Assembly (NCBI RefSeq): GCF_033568475.1 | Contig: NC_133122.1 | Span: 180,625,449-180,689,448 of the forward strand | Origin: Henckelia pumila | Lineage: Eukaryota > Streptophyta > Magnoliopsida > Lamiales > Gesneriaceae | Reading direction: 5' to 3' | DNA: 64,000 nt | Shown here: piece by piece, positions 47,100-58,747 of the stretch | Layout of the letters: the number at the start of each line of letters is the position of its first letter | Numbering within the stretch: position 1 is the first letter of the stretch | The notes under the pieces: model-generated | The model's input: the letters and a program-made list of their open reading frames with translations, nothing else | What the model was told of the DNA's origin: nothing | Databases searched by the model: none | Position numbers and translations under genes: made by a program

Positions 47100-48927
47100 C
47101 TATGCAGATAAATGTTTCTTCATAGCAGTTGCAGATTCGTGAGCGAATTTCTTTTGGCTATAACATACATAAGGGTACCCAATTTGCGAGAGAAAGTTGG
47201 CAGGCTTGGAGAATGAAAGTATTTCATACCAGACATCTTCATTTTCGTCCATTGTGATTGAGAACCGTTCTTCTCCTGCCTGTATAAAAACAAATCAAGT
47301 GTTACCATTGGCTTCTATCATTTCATATGGTGTGCAATTCAAACAACAGGCTTGACATGCAAATGATTTCGGATACTGGGAAATATAATAAAAAAATGCA
47401 AAATGAAAAAGACTACGGTTAAGTAGCTTTATGCACCTGAACAAGTAAACCGAGTTTGATTAACAAAAGTGTAAAAAAGAAGTGAGATGATGTTCATAAA
47501 TACACACAAATACACATGTTAAGAATCTTAAATCGAATTTATGGTCATAACATTGTCGTATCTTCTCATAGAGTTATACATTCTTTGCATATTTTAGAAT
47601 GCAGACAGATCAAAACATCATAAAATATCTGCTAATTGATAACCACCATATTATTTCTATATGCAGGTGAGCAAGTGTAAAACAGATAGTTCAGTCTCAC
47701 TAAAAAGGATCTGATCCCTGAAAAAGAATAAAGTAACAGCTCCACACTTTCCACCGCAACTATTGGCCTCATTGCCAAAAATTTTTTAAAAGAAATTAAT
47801 CAAATGAGGATACACCAATTGCGGGATAAATATAAGTTCATATTGAAATATACGAACATATTGTGTATCGTAGACGTTCAAAAAAAGATGTGTTTAACAA
47901 AATATTTCATTAATATTTTGCTGGCAGAAGTATGGAAGAGAAACCATATACACAGAAATACAATGTATCTGTATCCAACTGCCAAAAGTTGGTTGACTAT
48001 CCCACAGTAATCAGAGATCACCTCCAATAATTCTTTTTCTCAATCTGCTCTACAAGGTGTTATTTTTTAAATCATCTCTATATGTATCATCTGATATGCT
48101 AAATTTTGCCTCTCTCTTCTCAACCATAATTACCAGTGCATGTTTTTAATGACAAACAAAATATAAACTTAAACCAAAAACTGGACGCAACCCCATCATC
48201 AATAAAAAAAATTAAAAGCTCTCACAATGTGGTTGAAACCATAAGGAAGGTCTAAAGCAGAAAAAAAAAAAACCAAAGCAGTACTAGAATATACCAGCAG
48301 GTGTCCTTGAAGAGTTCCACTGCCAAAACTGAACGAAACGTTGGTGTTTTTTCGGTCCCTAGAATCATTAACATACACTATCTCCAAAGGCATCAAAATC
48401 CAGGGGAGAAATTGTTTAGTGCACACAAAAAACTTTACCCCACTCTTAATGGGAGTTTTGGGATCAACAAATGCCCAGTTCAAGCTAAAATGCCTGCAAC
48501 ATATGCAATAAAAATAAGAGTACTGATTTACATATGATGAAATATGAATAACGCCAAAGATCAATCCTGAATAGGCGAGGAATTCCTCACAAACCTCCAA
48601 TTCTGAAGCGCACATTTTCCTTTCTCAAAAGTCTCCAAACCCGAACCAACTAAAACACGGGCATGGTTAACCAAAAAACCACTCTCCGACAGCTCCTTGT
48701 CTTGTTTAATAGCAAATGCAGGCTTAGCTGTGGCACCTTTATGACTAATATCATAATTAAGGACACTAGACCTGATATAAAGGCATGATACATAAAATTT
48801 AGGACAGAGATACTGTACTGCGGAGAAAAAAAATGTGCAGATTTTCAAAAAAGATAGAATCTTTTTACTTGTTTACGCATGTCTCCTGTTCTTGACTGGT
48901 GGGATGAGACCAGGACCAGAAAATCAT
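47100..48927 (-). CDS. DUF1990/UPF0548 family protein
   Basis: Four exons: 48869-48927, 48595-48771, 48295-48493, 47100-47279; 204 aa, matching plant UPF0548 proteins (Arabidopsis At2g17695 is about 205). Junctions are GT-AG and in phase. Diagnostic segments are MIFWSWSHPT (start), GFLVNHARVLVGSG, ALQNWR|HFSLNWAFVDP across exons 2-3, GSGTLQGHLL at the end of exon 3, and AGEERFSI...VWYEILSFSKP in exon 4. The family has no established biochemical role. The start was chosen at 48927 because it reproduces the family N-terminus. Confidence 0.9.
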
Positions 48928-50601
48928 CTTCCCCCAAACGAAAAGTTCCTATCAGAAACAAAATGTCAAGCATAAAACTACATGAAACTCAGCCTGAAAT
49001 TCCATTCAAACATAAACACAACTCAACACCCATCATTCGGAGCTGTCAAACAGAGAAAAAAAGGGAAATAATCAACAAAAGGATCAAACAAATTTGTTTC
49101 ATTCCTCCTCACTTACAATTACAATTTCTCCCGGCACGCCTACTCGCCAAAACGTCCCTCCAGACTCTCTATACAGCGGTTGGTATGGTGTATGAAGCGT
49201 TGGTAGTTCCCGAGCTACATCAAGTTTTATTTGTAAAACTGCGCAGTGTAATAGGTGTGGGGTGGGTGGGCAATCCTATTATATCCCATTCACAACGTAG
49301 CAGCTTACGCTGACTAATTATTAGGCGTCCTGGTGTGTAAGAAACTGAGTCGGTTATTATTATAAACAAAAATAAAAAATTATATAGTTCGATTTGAATT
49401 GAATATGTTTATGTTTATGTTTAAGTTTAATTCAAAGTTCGAAATTTTTTATTTGTTTTGCTTGAGTTTTTGTTCAAAATAAAGTTCGATTTCGACTCAA
49501 AATGATTACAAATTCGTAAGCTATTTGAACTATTGTTTAAACATTAAAGTTCAATAATAAAGGTTCAGAAGCTCGAAACTTTAGAAAGACTCGAATTATA
49601 CATATATTTAATATATAACTATAGTATATTAATAAAATACTAAAGCTCGCGGATGGTTCACAAATTATAAAAGGAAATAATTTTGGTCGATTTCGGCTCG
49701 AAAAAAGTTCAAACATTTTCGACTTGAGTTCGATATATTTGAATATGAATCACCAAATATTTATAGATTCAACTCAAAAAATTTGCGAACCGACTCGATC
49801 CGTTATAACTCAGACACATGAGATGTATTTTTTTTTCCTTATCTCATCAACCATTTGTCCAATTTAGGTCTATTTTCGTAATTTTCCCCGTTGAGAGATG
49901 AGACCTACCTTATGTGAATATTTTTATTTTACATGATTTATTAAAATTTTTATCTTTGTTGGCACATGTTTATGGGTTTTTTTTTAAAAAAAATAAAATA
50001 ACGGGGAACAAAATGTGGTTATAACGTCAAAATCAGGTGTGTCAAAAATGAATTCGATCCAATTCGAATTGAAAAATATCGGATTCGGGTCAGATTGAGT
50101 TTGACCCAAATTTTTTTAATTATTCTTTTATATATATAATATATAATTAAGAAAAAGATTTGTTGTATTTTTATATATTGTATGTTTGAAAAAAATTATA
50201 TTTATATATATATATCATAAATATTCATCATGTAATATTTTAATTGTAAAATATTGATTGTTTTAAACAATTATTTATTTTATGTAGTAAATCTATTTTA
50301 AATTTTATACCATTATACTTTCAAATTTAAATCATATATAAGTGAAATTTTTATTATTATGTGTTTAAATTAAAATTTTATTATTATTATTATTATTATG
50401 TATTTCGAATTTTTATTTTTATTATTTTGTTAAAAATAAAAAATTAAAATCAAATCAGATTAATTGAGTTTGAGTTTTTTTTCGGATTGATTTGGGTTTG
50501 GATTGGATTCGGATTGTGAATTTTTTTTTTAAATACACCTTATGTCAACGTAACTCGAACTCACCAAATCAACCCCATCTTTGTTGGAACGTGTAGTTGG
50601 T
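48928..50601. other. Upstream region of DUF1990 gene and AT-rich repeats
   Basis: 48928-49320 is the likely promoter/5' UTR side of the DUF1990 gene. 49330-49810 is a diverged repeat with many CGATTTCGACTCAAA-type motifs. 50100-50450 is mostly A/T with a short TTA microsatellite near 50380. No gene is recognisable. Confidence 0.5.
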
Positions 50602-51320
50602 GTTCATCGGTCGGTTCGGTCTGATTTTCGGTTTTTTTCGATTTTTTTGGTTTTAGAAATACATAATCTGATATCCGAACTATATGCCTTCGGTTCGGTT
50701 CGGTTGTTTTACTAATTCGGTTCGGTTATTTCGGTTGGTTATTTAGGTTTTGATATAATTATTTTAATAATATTATAAATATATTTTAAAATATAATATG
50801 TTATCTTTTAAATGGGTTTTTTGTAAAATATTTAAATTCAAAGTCTAAATGACTTAAATAAATAACAATCAACTAAAAATTATTAAAAATAATTATTTAT
50901 TCACTAGATATCATCTCATAAAATATATAAGGTAAACAATTATAAAGAAGTTTTAAGCTGCCCAACAAATTCCTGCCCACTTCGTTCCCGACGTACCGGG
51001 TTTTAGTTATTTTTGTTTTTGATTTTTTGCACCACTGAAACACGGCACCGAGTTTTAGTGGTCGGGCACAAAGTGAACATCATTTGTTGGACAGCTGAAA
51101 ATTTCTAAACAATTATATATATATAATTATTAATTTAATAAAATTTCGATTTTTTCGATCAGTTCGATTTTGAGATATATAATCCGAAATCAAACTAAAT
51201 AAATTTTGATTTTAACATTTATATCTGAATTTTAAATTTCGATTTTTGATTTGATTCGGAATTTAGCTTTTCCGATTTGAATTTTCAATTTTTTTGATTT
51301 TATTCTAATTTTGAACACCC
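50602..51320. mobile_element. Possible MITE-like repeat ending in GGTGTTCA / TGAACACC
   Basis: Short inverted termini (GGTGTTCATCGG near 50602 and TTTTGAACACCCC near 51309) enclose AT-rich sequence with GGTTCGGTTCGGTT tracts at the left and CGATTTTTTCGAT-like tracts at the right. This is a common type of diverged plant repeat. A separate hairpin element lies inside it. Confidence 0.4.
50956..51096. mobile_element. Small hairpin (foldback) MITE, ~141 bp
   Basis: AGCTGCCCAACAAATTCCTG at the left pairs with the complement of the right end ...CATTTGTTGGACAGCT. The CCCGAC and GGTTTTAG segments also pair, giving a long imperfect stem. It is nested in the repeat at 50602-51320. Confidence 0.65.
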
Positions 51321-52438
51321 CTGGTAACGTGCCTGTTTATGAAATTACACAGTTGGAACGCGGAACCTTACGTTGGACATTTGGATCCGGCATCCATGTG
51401 AGGGTATAATGGTAAAATTGACAGATTTGTCTTTTTGGTTTTTTCATCATATCGAGTTGTCATCTATCTGACTTTCTTCTTTACACGTTTTTTTTTTTTT
51501 AAATTTTCAAATAGTGATTTTTTTTTTTGGGGAACTATTTTCAAATAGTGATTTGAGTAGGCCATGATTTGTTGATTATAGTTGCTCATTATTGCTTTTT
51601 TTAAAAAAAAAAAAAAAAAATTTATCACGTGAGATCCGCCGTCATTGTTTTTTAACCAGCAAATCACTTTAGTCGGATAAATCACACTGGGCTTGTTCTG
51701 TGTGACATGTTAATACAAAAAAATATTAATAGGAATAATCGAACATCTGATCACCGACCAAGTGATTATCTATTTTACTAACTTCGATACCCGTGATTGC
51801 TCCTTCTTGTTATTCTTGGTCGAGAGGGATAGAATTTGACCGAAATATGGTTGCAAAACCTCCACAACTCATATTTCATAGAATCATAGGCTTATTTCAA
51901 ACATCAAAACTTCGTTTTTATAATTTTGCAATGCCATTATTTATTTAGTGATAGAAAAATTACGACAAAATGTCAATTTTAGTCTTGTATGTATTGGTGT
52001 TTAACATTTTCAGTCATATATATTTCACTGAATCATTTATATATAGTCCTGTAATTATATTTCGACAATCAATTGTAATCATCCTCACATAAAATCGTGT
52101 AATTAAATAACTAATATCATGTAAGCTTTTTATACCACATGGGTAAAAAAATATCTCATAACACACATGACGCGTTTAAAAATGTAATTATAAACAAAAT
52201 TAGTGATGCAATTACATGATCAACAAACCATAGCCACATGACCATAACCGATTCAACAAAATATACAAAATAAAAAAAAATGTTACAACTAAACACATAC
52301 ATGATTAAAATTGACTTTTGGCCGCAGATTTTCCAAGAACCATAACTCAATTCATCACCTCAACAATTTAAACGTGTATATCTAAAAAGCCACCTCTAGA
52401 CTTCAAACCTTTTAAACGTGCATACATATATTTTAGAA
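51321..52438. other. Gene-free AT-rich stretch
   Basis: Includes poly-T/poly-A runs near 51488-51530 and 51599-51620 and scraps (about 51980-52095) resembling the MITE at 52439. No coding signature. Confidence 0.5.
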
Positions 52439-52748
52439 AAAATTGCAAATTTAGTCTTGTATGTTTGTCACTTTGCGATTTTGGTCCTCTATGTTTTCAC
52501 ATTTCAGTTTTAGCTCTGCATGTTCTGATTTTTTTGGCAATTTTGGTCCTTTTTATTCGAAAATGCTTACGTAACACTGTACACATCAGCTCCACATCAT
52601 CACTGAATTAATGCCACATCAGCGGCACGTCGGAAAAAGGACTAAAATTGCCAAAATAATAAATATAGCGGACTAAAACTGAAATCTAAAAATGTAAAGG
52701 ACTGAAATCGCAAAATAACAAACATACCGGACTAAAAAATCAATTTTC
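52439..52748. mobile_element. Inverted-repeat MITE, copy 1 (~310 bp)
   Basis: The left arm (TAGTCTTGTATGTTTGTCAC, then TTTGCGATTTTGGTCC) is the inverted complement of the right arm (GACTGAAATCGCAAAATAAC, then AAACATACCGGACTA). The loop holds CACTGTACACATCAGCTCC. A second copy at 56485-56790 lies in inverse orientation. Confidence 0.8.
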
Positions 52749-53042
52749 CCTATACTTAATTGACAACGAAACAGTCAAAACTCAAAAGCAAGAATATTTT
52801 GGGAAGATGATCATATCATTATCATATTATTCATGATCTGGACATTTCTTGGAAGCTTAGCTCTCGTCAAACAATGTGTTTCTTGGAAGAAATTTCCACC
52901 AATATAATACAACCATTCAACGCAACGCAACCCATGCCCCATATTTTTCTTGAGAAGACCTCCTCCATAATCCATTATTATATACTCCGATCCATAACTT
53001 TCAAGATCAAAGAAAATTATTCAAGAATATCAAGATCAAATC

Positions 53043-53663
53043 ATGTCCCTCAGACAAAGAACGACAACATCCTCCGCCGAGGCAATCCCGTCTCCGCCCC
53101 CGGTCCCGGCACCAGCGGCGCCGCGAAGCGCCATATCTCAAGCCTTGGAAAGCTCCGCACACCTAGCCAACCTCCTTCCGACGGGAACCTTATTAGCCTT
53201 CCAACTCCTGACACCAGTCTTCACAAACGGCGGCTCGTGTGACCCCACCACGCGTTCTCTGACCGTCCTTCTCCTCTCCGTGCTCTCTGTTTCTTGCCTG
53301 CTCGCCTCTTTCACGGACAGTTTCAGGACACCAGACGGGCTCGTCCATTACGGGTTCGCCACGTTTCAAGGGCTGTGGCTGTTCGACGCCGCCGACGCAT
53401 CTTCTTCCAAGTTTCCTGATCTGAGAAAGTACAGGCTCAATTCCATCGATGTGATTCACGCGCTTCTGAGTTCTCTTGTGTTTGGTGTCGTGGCTTTGAG
53501 GGACAAGAATGTGGTGAGTTGCTTGTATCCTACGCCTGGGCACCAAGTTCAGGAAGTTCTGGACATTGTTCCTATTGGAGTTGGGCTCATTTGTAGTATG
53601 TTATTTGTAATTTTCCCCACCAGGAGACATGGTATTGGTTTCCCTGTTACTCGGGATACATGA
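53043..53663 (+). CDS. DMP (DUF679) membrane protein
   Basis: Single exon, 206 aa, the usual DMP size. A Ser/Pro-rich cytosolic N-terminus is followed by the DUF679 domain: SSAHLANLLPTGTLLAFQLL (first membrane segment), the GSCDPTTRSLT loop, a second segment (LLLSVLSVSCLLASFTDSF), a DGLVHYGFATFQGLW motif, then two further segments (VIHALLSSLVFGVVAL and DIVPIGVGLICSMLFVIFPT) ending in a short GIGFPVTRD tail. Family members act in membrane remodelling of ER and tonoplast during senescence, and DMP8/9 in gamete fusion; which paralogue this is cannot be settled by eye. The coding region is markedly GC-richer than its surroundings. Confidence 0.9.
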   Translation: MSLRQRTTTSSAEAIPSPPPVPAPAAPRSAISQALESSAHLANLLPTGTLLAFQLLTPVFTNGGSCDPTTRSLTVLLLSVLSVSCLLASFTDSFRTPDGLVHYGFATFQGLWLFDAADASSSKFPDLRKYRLNSIDVIHALLSSLVFGVVALRDKNVVSCLYPTPGHQVQEVLDIVPIGVGLICSMLFVIFPTRRHGIGFPVTRDT

Positions 53664-54126
53664 TTCATTGTTTTGTTTATAATGGATTTTTCGAGCTTGC
53701 CCGGACCCAGATATCACAATATCAAATTATTCAGTTAAATTTCATGAAAGGATTTTGAGATGCTTAAATTTTCGAACAATATAATATATTTTAGAGTATG
53801 ACCAAGCAACAATAATGTGATGAAAGCAAGGAGCAGCAGTTCTTTACGTCAAGTAAAGTGCATCTGACTTGAAAGATAATAATTTATTTAAAGAAATAGA
53901 AAATTATGTTGGTTACAACTTTGTGAATCAAAAAGATACATGGCATATATAAATCACCCTCAAATTTGTGAAAGCATTGTAGGTTGATGAATTAATACAT
54001 ATATACTCGCGTCAAAATTCAACATCATCGAGGTAATACATGGTTTCAAGTGCATGGACCTTAAAGAAATCATACCACAAAGTTCCCCAGCTAGCACACA
54101 ATCACCCAAAAAACACGACTTTTTGC
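53664..54126. other. Spacer between convergent DMP and WEB-family genes
   Basis: 3' flanks of both genes; no other feature. Confidence 0.5.
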
Positions 54127-54795
54127 TCACTTTTCATCGAGAGTGATCGATCCCAATACATGTAAAGCAGATGCGTACGAAGTGCTTAGAAGACTAGAAG
54201 AGGATCCCCTTTTCCTAAACAACAGATCTCCAATGAGTGGAACAATAGGCTTCCTTTTGTTCAATCTCCTTTCCTTTCTCCTTCCCATAAATGAACCTTC
54301 CTCCTTTTCTCCATAACTTAACCAAGTATTATTTCTCTCAGTTCTCACAACCCTTTCCCTTTTCTTCTCTTCCTCCCTCGGTATATTTCCATTATCAATA
54401 TCATCACCTCGGATTGATCTAGAAGAGGCAGCGGATGTCGTGGCTGTCTCTGCTCGTGCTAACTTCGACATGTTTTTGTGGAGCTCAGCTTTCAATGAAG
54501 TCAACCCAAACTCAGCCTCATTTCCTCTTTCCTTCAGTAACTTTAGTTCCACCTTGGTTTCCTCCAACTCAATTTTGAGTCTGTTAACAGTCTCTTCGAG
54601 TTTAGTACGACTATAACTCGAAACCGTGTGGCTTGGTGTGGAGGGCTTTCCAGAGTAAATCTTGTCCACCAATGACCGCTCACTGAATAAGGCCACCGCA
54701 TCCTTAACAGAGCAAAAGGGGTGTGAGGTATCAATGTTGGAGCGGTAATCCAAGGTGGTGGCCAGTACTGGCTTTTCATTTTGGGATTGTTCCAT
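54127..54795 (-). CDS. WEB-family (DUF827) coiled-coil protein
   Basis: 222 aa, one open exon. The N-terminus has the WEB-family signature HPFCSVKDAVALFSER followed by a coiled coil (about residues 65-110, TKLEETVNRLKIELEETKVE) and a basic C-terminal half (RRKERRLNKRKP) ending in a Ser/Leu-rich tail. It is similar in size and layout to small WEB-family proteins such as Arabidopsis At3g51220. WEB1/PMI2 relatives act in chloroplast photorelocation, but small members are uncharacterised. I took the start at MEQSQN (54795); an in-frame ATG at 54921 would add an implausible Cys-rich 42-aa leader. Confidence 0.8.
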   Translation of the reverse strand: MEQSQNEKPVLATTLDYRSNIDTSHPFCSVKDAVALFSERSLVDKIYSGKPSTPSHTVSSYSRTKLEETVNRLKIELEETKVELKLLKERGNEAEFGLTSLKAELHKNMSKLARAETATTSAASSRSIRGDDIDNGNIPREEEKKRERVVRTERNNTWLSYGEKEEGSFMGRRKERRLNKRKPIVPLIGDLLFRKRGSSSSLLSTSYASALHVLGSITLDEK

Positions 54796-56108
54796 TGTTT
54801 TCACAGTAAAATGTAAGGAAAGAGGTGGTGAATCTAAAGGCAGAATGGAACAAAAAAAACCATACGACATGATAATATAAAGTCGCGCGCACATACACGG
54901 CTTTCTTTGCTTGTAAGCCAATACTTTTTACTGAGTTGATAAGTAGTTGAAAATTTGAGTGATTAGGTGGTGAGAAATGAGATGAGTGAGACCCTGCATC
55001 TAATATTCACATTGAATAAATAAAATCAGTGGTAACAACAAAGTCTTTAATAAAAGTTGTGACCATGCACATCTCAAGATACATTTTGAAGATTTTAGTT
55101 CATATAATAAGCATATATTCAATTATCTCAGATTTTGATGTGGATCTTGATGATATTTTTTATTTTCAAATGTATCCAACATACCATACTTGCATGATGA
55201 CACATAAAGTTAATGAATTCTATCTAAATTACTCTTAGGCATCAACCAACTAAAAACTTTTAGGCCATACAGTTGAAACCAAAATGCATAAATAACGAAG
55301 GATTAAAATTGCAAACCTAGCTAGCTTCATAGTCTAAAAGAAAAAGGAAGAAGCAATTTTCACCTAAAAACTGATTAAAGAAATATATGAAGCAGACATA
55401 TATATGGCAATAATCTTTGTCAAAATTCATGATATCTGCAATTTCCAGGCTAATAACTAGAAACAAAGTTCTGATAAACCCAATTCAACCCAGATATACC
55501 TGAACGATAAAAGCCATTTAAAAAAAAAAATTCCAATTTCACCTAAGAATCTACCAATAATGTAACACATGATAATACAAGCAAGGAAACAACTTATGTT
55601 ACATCTCTTTTCTCAAAATAATGAAATTCTCCCAATTGAAATGAGTTGAACAAATTAATCAAAACCGGATATTAGATACTTGTCAAGATATATATTTGAG
55701 TAAGAGATGAAGATATTTACTGAATTATCTTTAAATTCACATCAACAGTGGAGATTGCATCATATATAAGTAAGTGAAGCTCTGCATTGTAATTCTTGAG
55801 AACCCTGACCACTCAAATCTGCAACGATGGAGCTTGGTTTAGGAGTCTCTTTTTTACTACATGGCATTCTTTCTCTGATTGAACATCGAGTGAATTAGGT
55901 GATTGTAGGAAAATAATTTACTTTGTTAGCAAACATGTTTTTCTTTTCTGTTTTGTTGGTAAGATGGTTGAGTGAGTCTTCCTTTGGATTTGCTATTCAA
56001 TTTTTTTTTTTTCTCTCAAAAAATAAAAAATAAAAAAGTTGTTTACTTTTTTTTTTTGTCTTTCATTATACTTTGCTTTTTAATTAATTTTTTCATCGAA
56101 AATAAGAC
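54796..56108. other. Upstream region of the WEB-family gene
   Basis: AT-rich, non-coding; holds the gene's promoter. No distinctive element seen. Confidence 0.5.
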
Positions 56109-56219
56109 AGTGTTTGAAAGAATTTTTAGGAAGCATTTCTAAGCTTTTTCTTCACAAAATTTCACAAAATTTGTGAAAAAAAAGCTAAGAAGTGCTCCGC
56201 AGAAGCTCTCTCAAACACT
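56109..56219. mobile_element. Small hairpin MITE, 111 bp
   Basis: AGTGTTTGAAAGAATTTTTA at the left pairs imperfectly with the complement of the right end (GCTCTCTCAAACACT). The inner AAGCTTTTTCTTCACAAA / GTGAAAAAAAAGCTAAG segments complete a near-full stem. Confidence 0.75.
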
Positions 56220-56484
56220 ACCTAAGTGTAAATACGACGAAAATTTACTATTTTCTTCTCTAAGGTGAACATCTTCCGAATGTTTGATTGTACATTGGTT
56301 GAAAAAATCTCGAAACCCATCGGCGAGAACTAAATTTTAGGCACAAAAATTTGTCTGCAACCAAATTTTCTAGCCAAGTAAAATTCATTTCTCACTTTTG
56401 GTACATGTATCGGGTGATAAAATTAGAATTCATAATTTTATATCCATGACCACTTCTATTACTTTATGGTGTCTTTGTTGAATT

Positions 56485-56790
56485 TTTTTTTGTTTTTGGT
56501 CTTGTATGTTTGTCACTTTGCGATTTCAGTCCTTTATATTTTCAGGTTTCAGATTTAGTCCGCTATCTTTATTTTTTTGACAATTTTAGTCATTTTTACG
56601 ACGTGACGCTGACGTGACACCAATTTAGTGCTGATGTGGAGCTGACGTGTACAGTGCCACCTAAGTATTTTCGAATAAAAATGATCAAAATTGCCAAAAA
56701 TCGGAATATGCAGGACTAAAACTGAAATATAAAAATATAGAGGACCAAAATCGCAAAGTAACAAACATATAAGACCAAATTTGCAGTTTG
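56485..56790. mobile_element. Inverted-repeat MITE, copy 2 (~305 bp)
   Basis: Same family as 52439-52748, with shared arms (TTGTATGTTTGTCACTTTGC at the left; AAATCGCAAAGTAACAAACA at the right). The loop (GGAGCTGACGTGTACAGTG) is the reverse complement of the copy-1 loop. Confidence 0.8.
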
Positions 56791-57049
56791 TCTTTTTTTT
56801 TTCTTTTCAAATATTTGACTTCATTCGACCATTTTTATTTTTGTGTAAGTTGATGATTGTTTTTAATAAACCAGTAATTTGATCCTGTTCACATTTGGTT
56901 TTGTTGACTTACTTTTAGTTCATTTACATAATAGACCAATTTGTTATGATTGCGTTTGTTAATCGTTTTTACTCTGACTCTTTTTGGGCAACTTGAAAAT
57001 AGGTATCCAAGCCAAACAAAAGTTTGAGTTTAGTATCTAGACATGTTTT
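56791..57049. other. Spacer before EPRV2
   Basis: AT-rich; the left boundary of EPRV2 lies near 57050 but is not sharply defined. Confidence 0.4.
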
Positions 57050-57075
57050 TTTTCGAAAATGTATTTGTCTTAATG

Positions 57076-58481
57076 TTAAGCATTATTGTTTCCGTAATTA
57101 TCAAGTGTGGAATCGGATTCAGAATCTGATCCACTTGATTCATCAAGATAATAAATATTTTCATCATCTAATGAAAATTCAATTGTTTCTACTGGATAAA
57201 ATCCAATATTATATAATTCTTCAAGAAGTTTAACTTCTTTTTTCTTTTCATTTCGTTTTGGACATTCATTCGCATAATGTCCTTCTTCATTGCACAACCA
57301 ACATGTGCAATTCTTTTCTTTACCTTTTGGACAAGGTGATTTTTTATTATCAATTTTTTTTATAAATTTTCTTCTGTAAGATTTTTTGAAGAAATTCTTT
57401 TTAAATTTCTTTTTCTTATAGGGAATAAATTTCCTATTAAATGATTTATAAGGTTTATTAGATTTATTTTGTTTCTGTCGTTTTAAATATTTGTGTGGCA
57501 TGTTTGTTTTACAACCATATTTTTTTATTGTGAATTCCATTTTGTCACAACAAAGTTTATTGTTTTGTTTGTAAGATTTAGATATTCTTTTATTTATTGT
57601 TACTTCATGACATCTCTTTGTTATTATATATTTGATAAATTTAATAACTCCTCCCAAAGTTTTGTCATAAGGGTTAGTTAAAAATTCATCTTTGCTATTT
57701 ATTGGTATATTAGGTATTTCATTAAAAATACTTAATTTATAATGTTCTTTTTTATCAGCATCTATTAACTGATAATAATTTGTTTCGTAATCACAGATAA
57801 TTTCTCTAAATAACATAAATTGCATAATTTTATATCATCCAAGATAAAAATTGCTCTATTTTGTTCTATGGATTTTGCTACTAGATTAGCATCATTGTTT
57901 GATACTCCTAAAAATTCTTGATACATGACATCAACAAATAGTTCAAAATATCGATGCTCTGTCATCCCTTGTGGTAGGTTAGTTATTACTAGGTTTTCAG
58001 CCCAAGTTCTTACTGCTCTTACCAAAGTCATTTTTATCATTTCATGAGTTAATACTTGTATGTTCTCACTTTTATCTAATAATGGTGTTAATTGAATTTG
58101 TACTGATAGTTCAGTTGCCCAATGATCTATCCTTGATTTTCTTTCTTTTGCAGTATAACATCCTAAATCTAGAATGTTTTGTTTTAACAATCCTGAAATT
58201 TTTGATTTTTTAAGAATATCTCTTACATCTTTATATGTTCCAAAATATTGGTCCTTATTATATTCGAATCCTTCATTTTTGGTGCCACTTCCACTACCTA
58301 CATTCATTCGTAGAGTTAATCGTTGTCTAGAATCATCTTCTGATTCTGGTTCTGAGATATCCATATCTCTATATTGTTCTGTTTCTTGATGAGAATGATA
58401 CAGTTCTTCTGTATTTATTCCTATTTGTGCATAATCAGATTGATCTGTTTTACTAAACATCTCCATACTTAGTTTTTCCAT
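57076..58481 (-). pseudogene. EPRV2 capsid protein, one frameshift
   Basis: Two overlapping open segments, 58511-57765 and 57825-57076, cover nearly the whole protein (about 470 codons from the ATG at 58481). They are joined only by a single frameshift near 57830. Order: acidic N-terminus (DISEPESEDDS), capsid core (YFGTYKDVRDILKKS; RIDHWATELSVQIQ), a very Lys-rich nuclear-import-like segment (PYKKKKFKKNFFKKS), zinc knuckle CWLCNEEGHYANEC, and an acidic Ser-rich tail (ESSGSDSESDS). Length and layout match caulimovirid coat proteins. It overlaps the preceding small ORF. Confidence 0.85.
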
Positions 58482-58507
58482 AAATAAGAGAATTTCTATA
58501 CCATGAT

Positions 58508-58747
58508 TCAATTTTGAATGGTGGTTATTTTTCTGGTTTTTTTTTTTCCTTTATCTATTGGAAGAACTTCCTTAAGATAGCTTAATATTTCATTACTATG
58601 TCTTTCTTGTTCTATTATTAATCTGGTCGTAGCTAAATCAATATATTCTTTGAAATTTCTTTCTAATTCTTGTATTGTTAGATTGATCTCGTCAATTTTA
58701 CTTTCTAATTCTCCTAGATCTTTTTCTAATTTTGTTAAGGATGTCAT
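58508..58747 (-). pseudogene. EPRV2 small coiled-coil ORF (ORF II/III position)
   Basis: 79 aa, intact: MTSLTKLEKDLGELESKIDE begins a heptad-like coiled coil and a KGKKKTRK basic tail follows. The ATG (58745-58747) overlaps the movement-protein stop as TAATG. By position and character it may correspond to the virion-associated protein or aphid-factor slot; identity unproven. It is the only complete small viral ORF here besides those in the leader. Confidence 0.6.

Noticed and set aside
54796-54921. Longer N-terminus of the WEB-family protein from an ATG at 54921
   Set aside because: The extra 42 residues are Cys-rich and hydrophobic, unlike the family.
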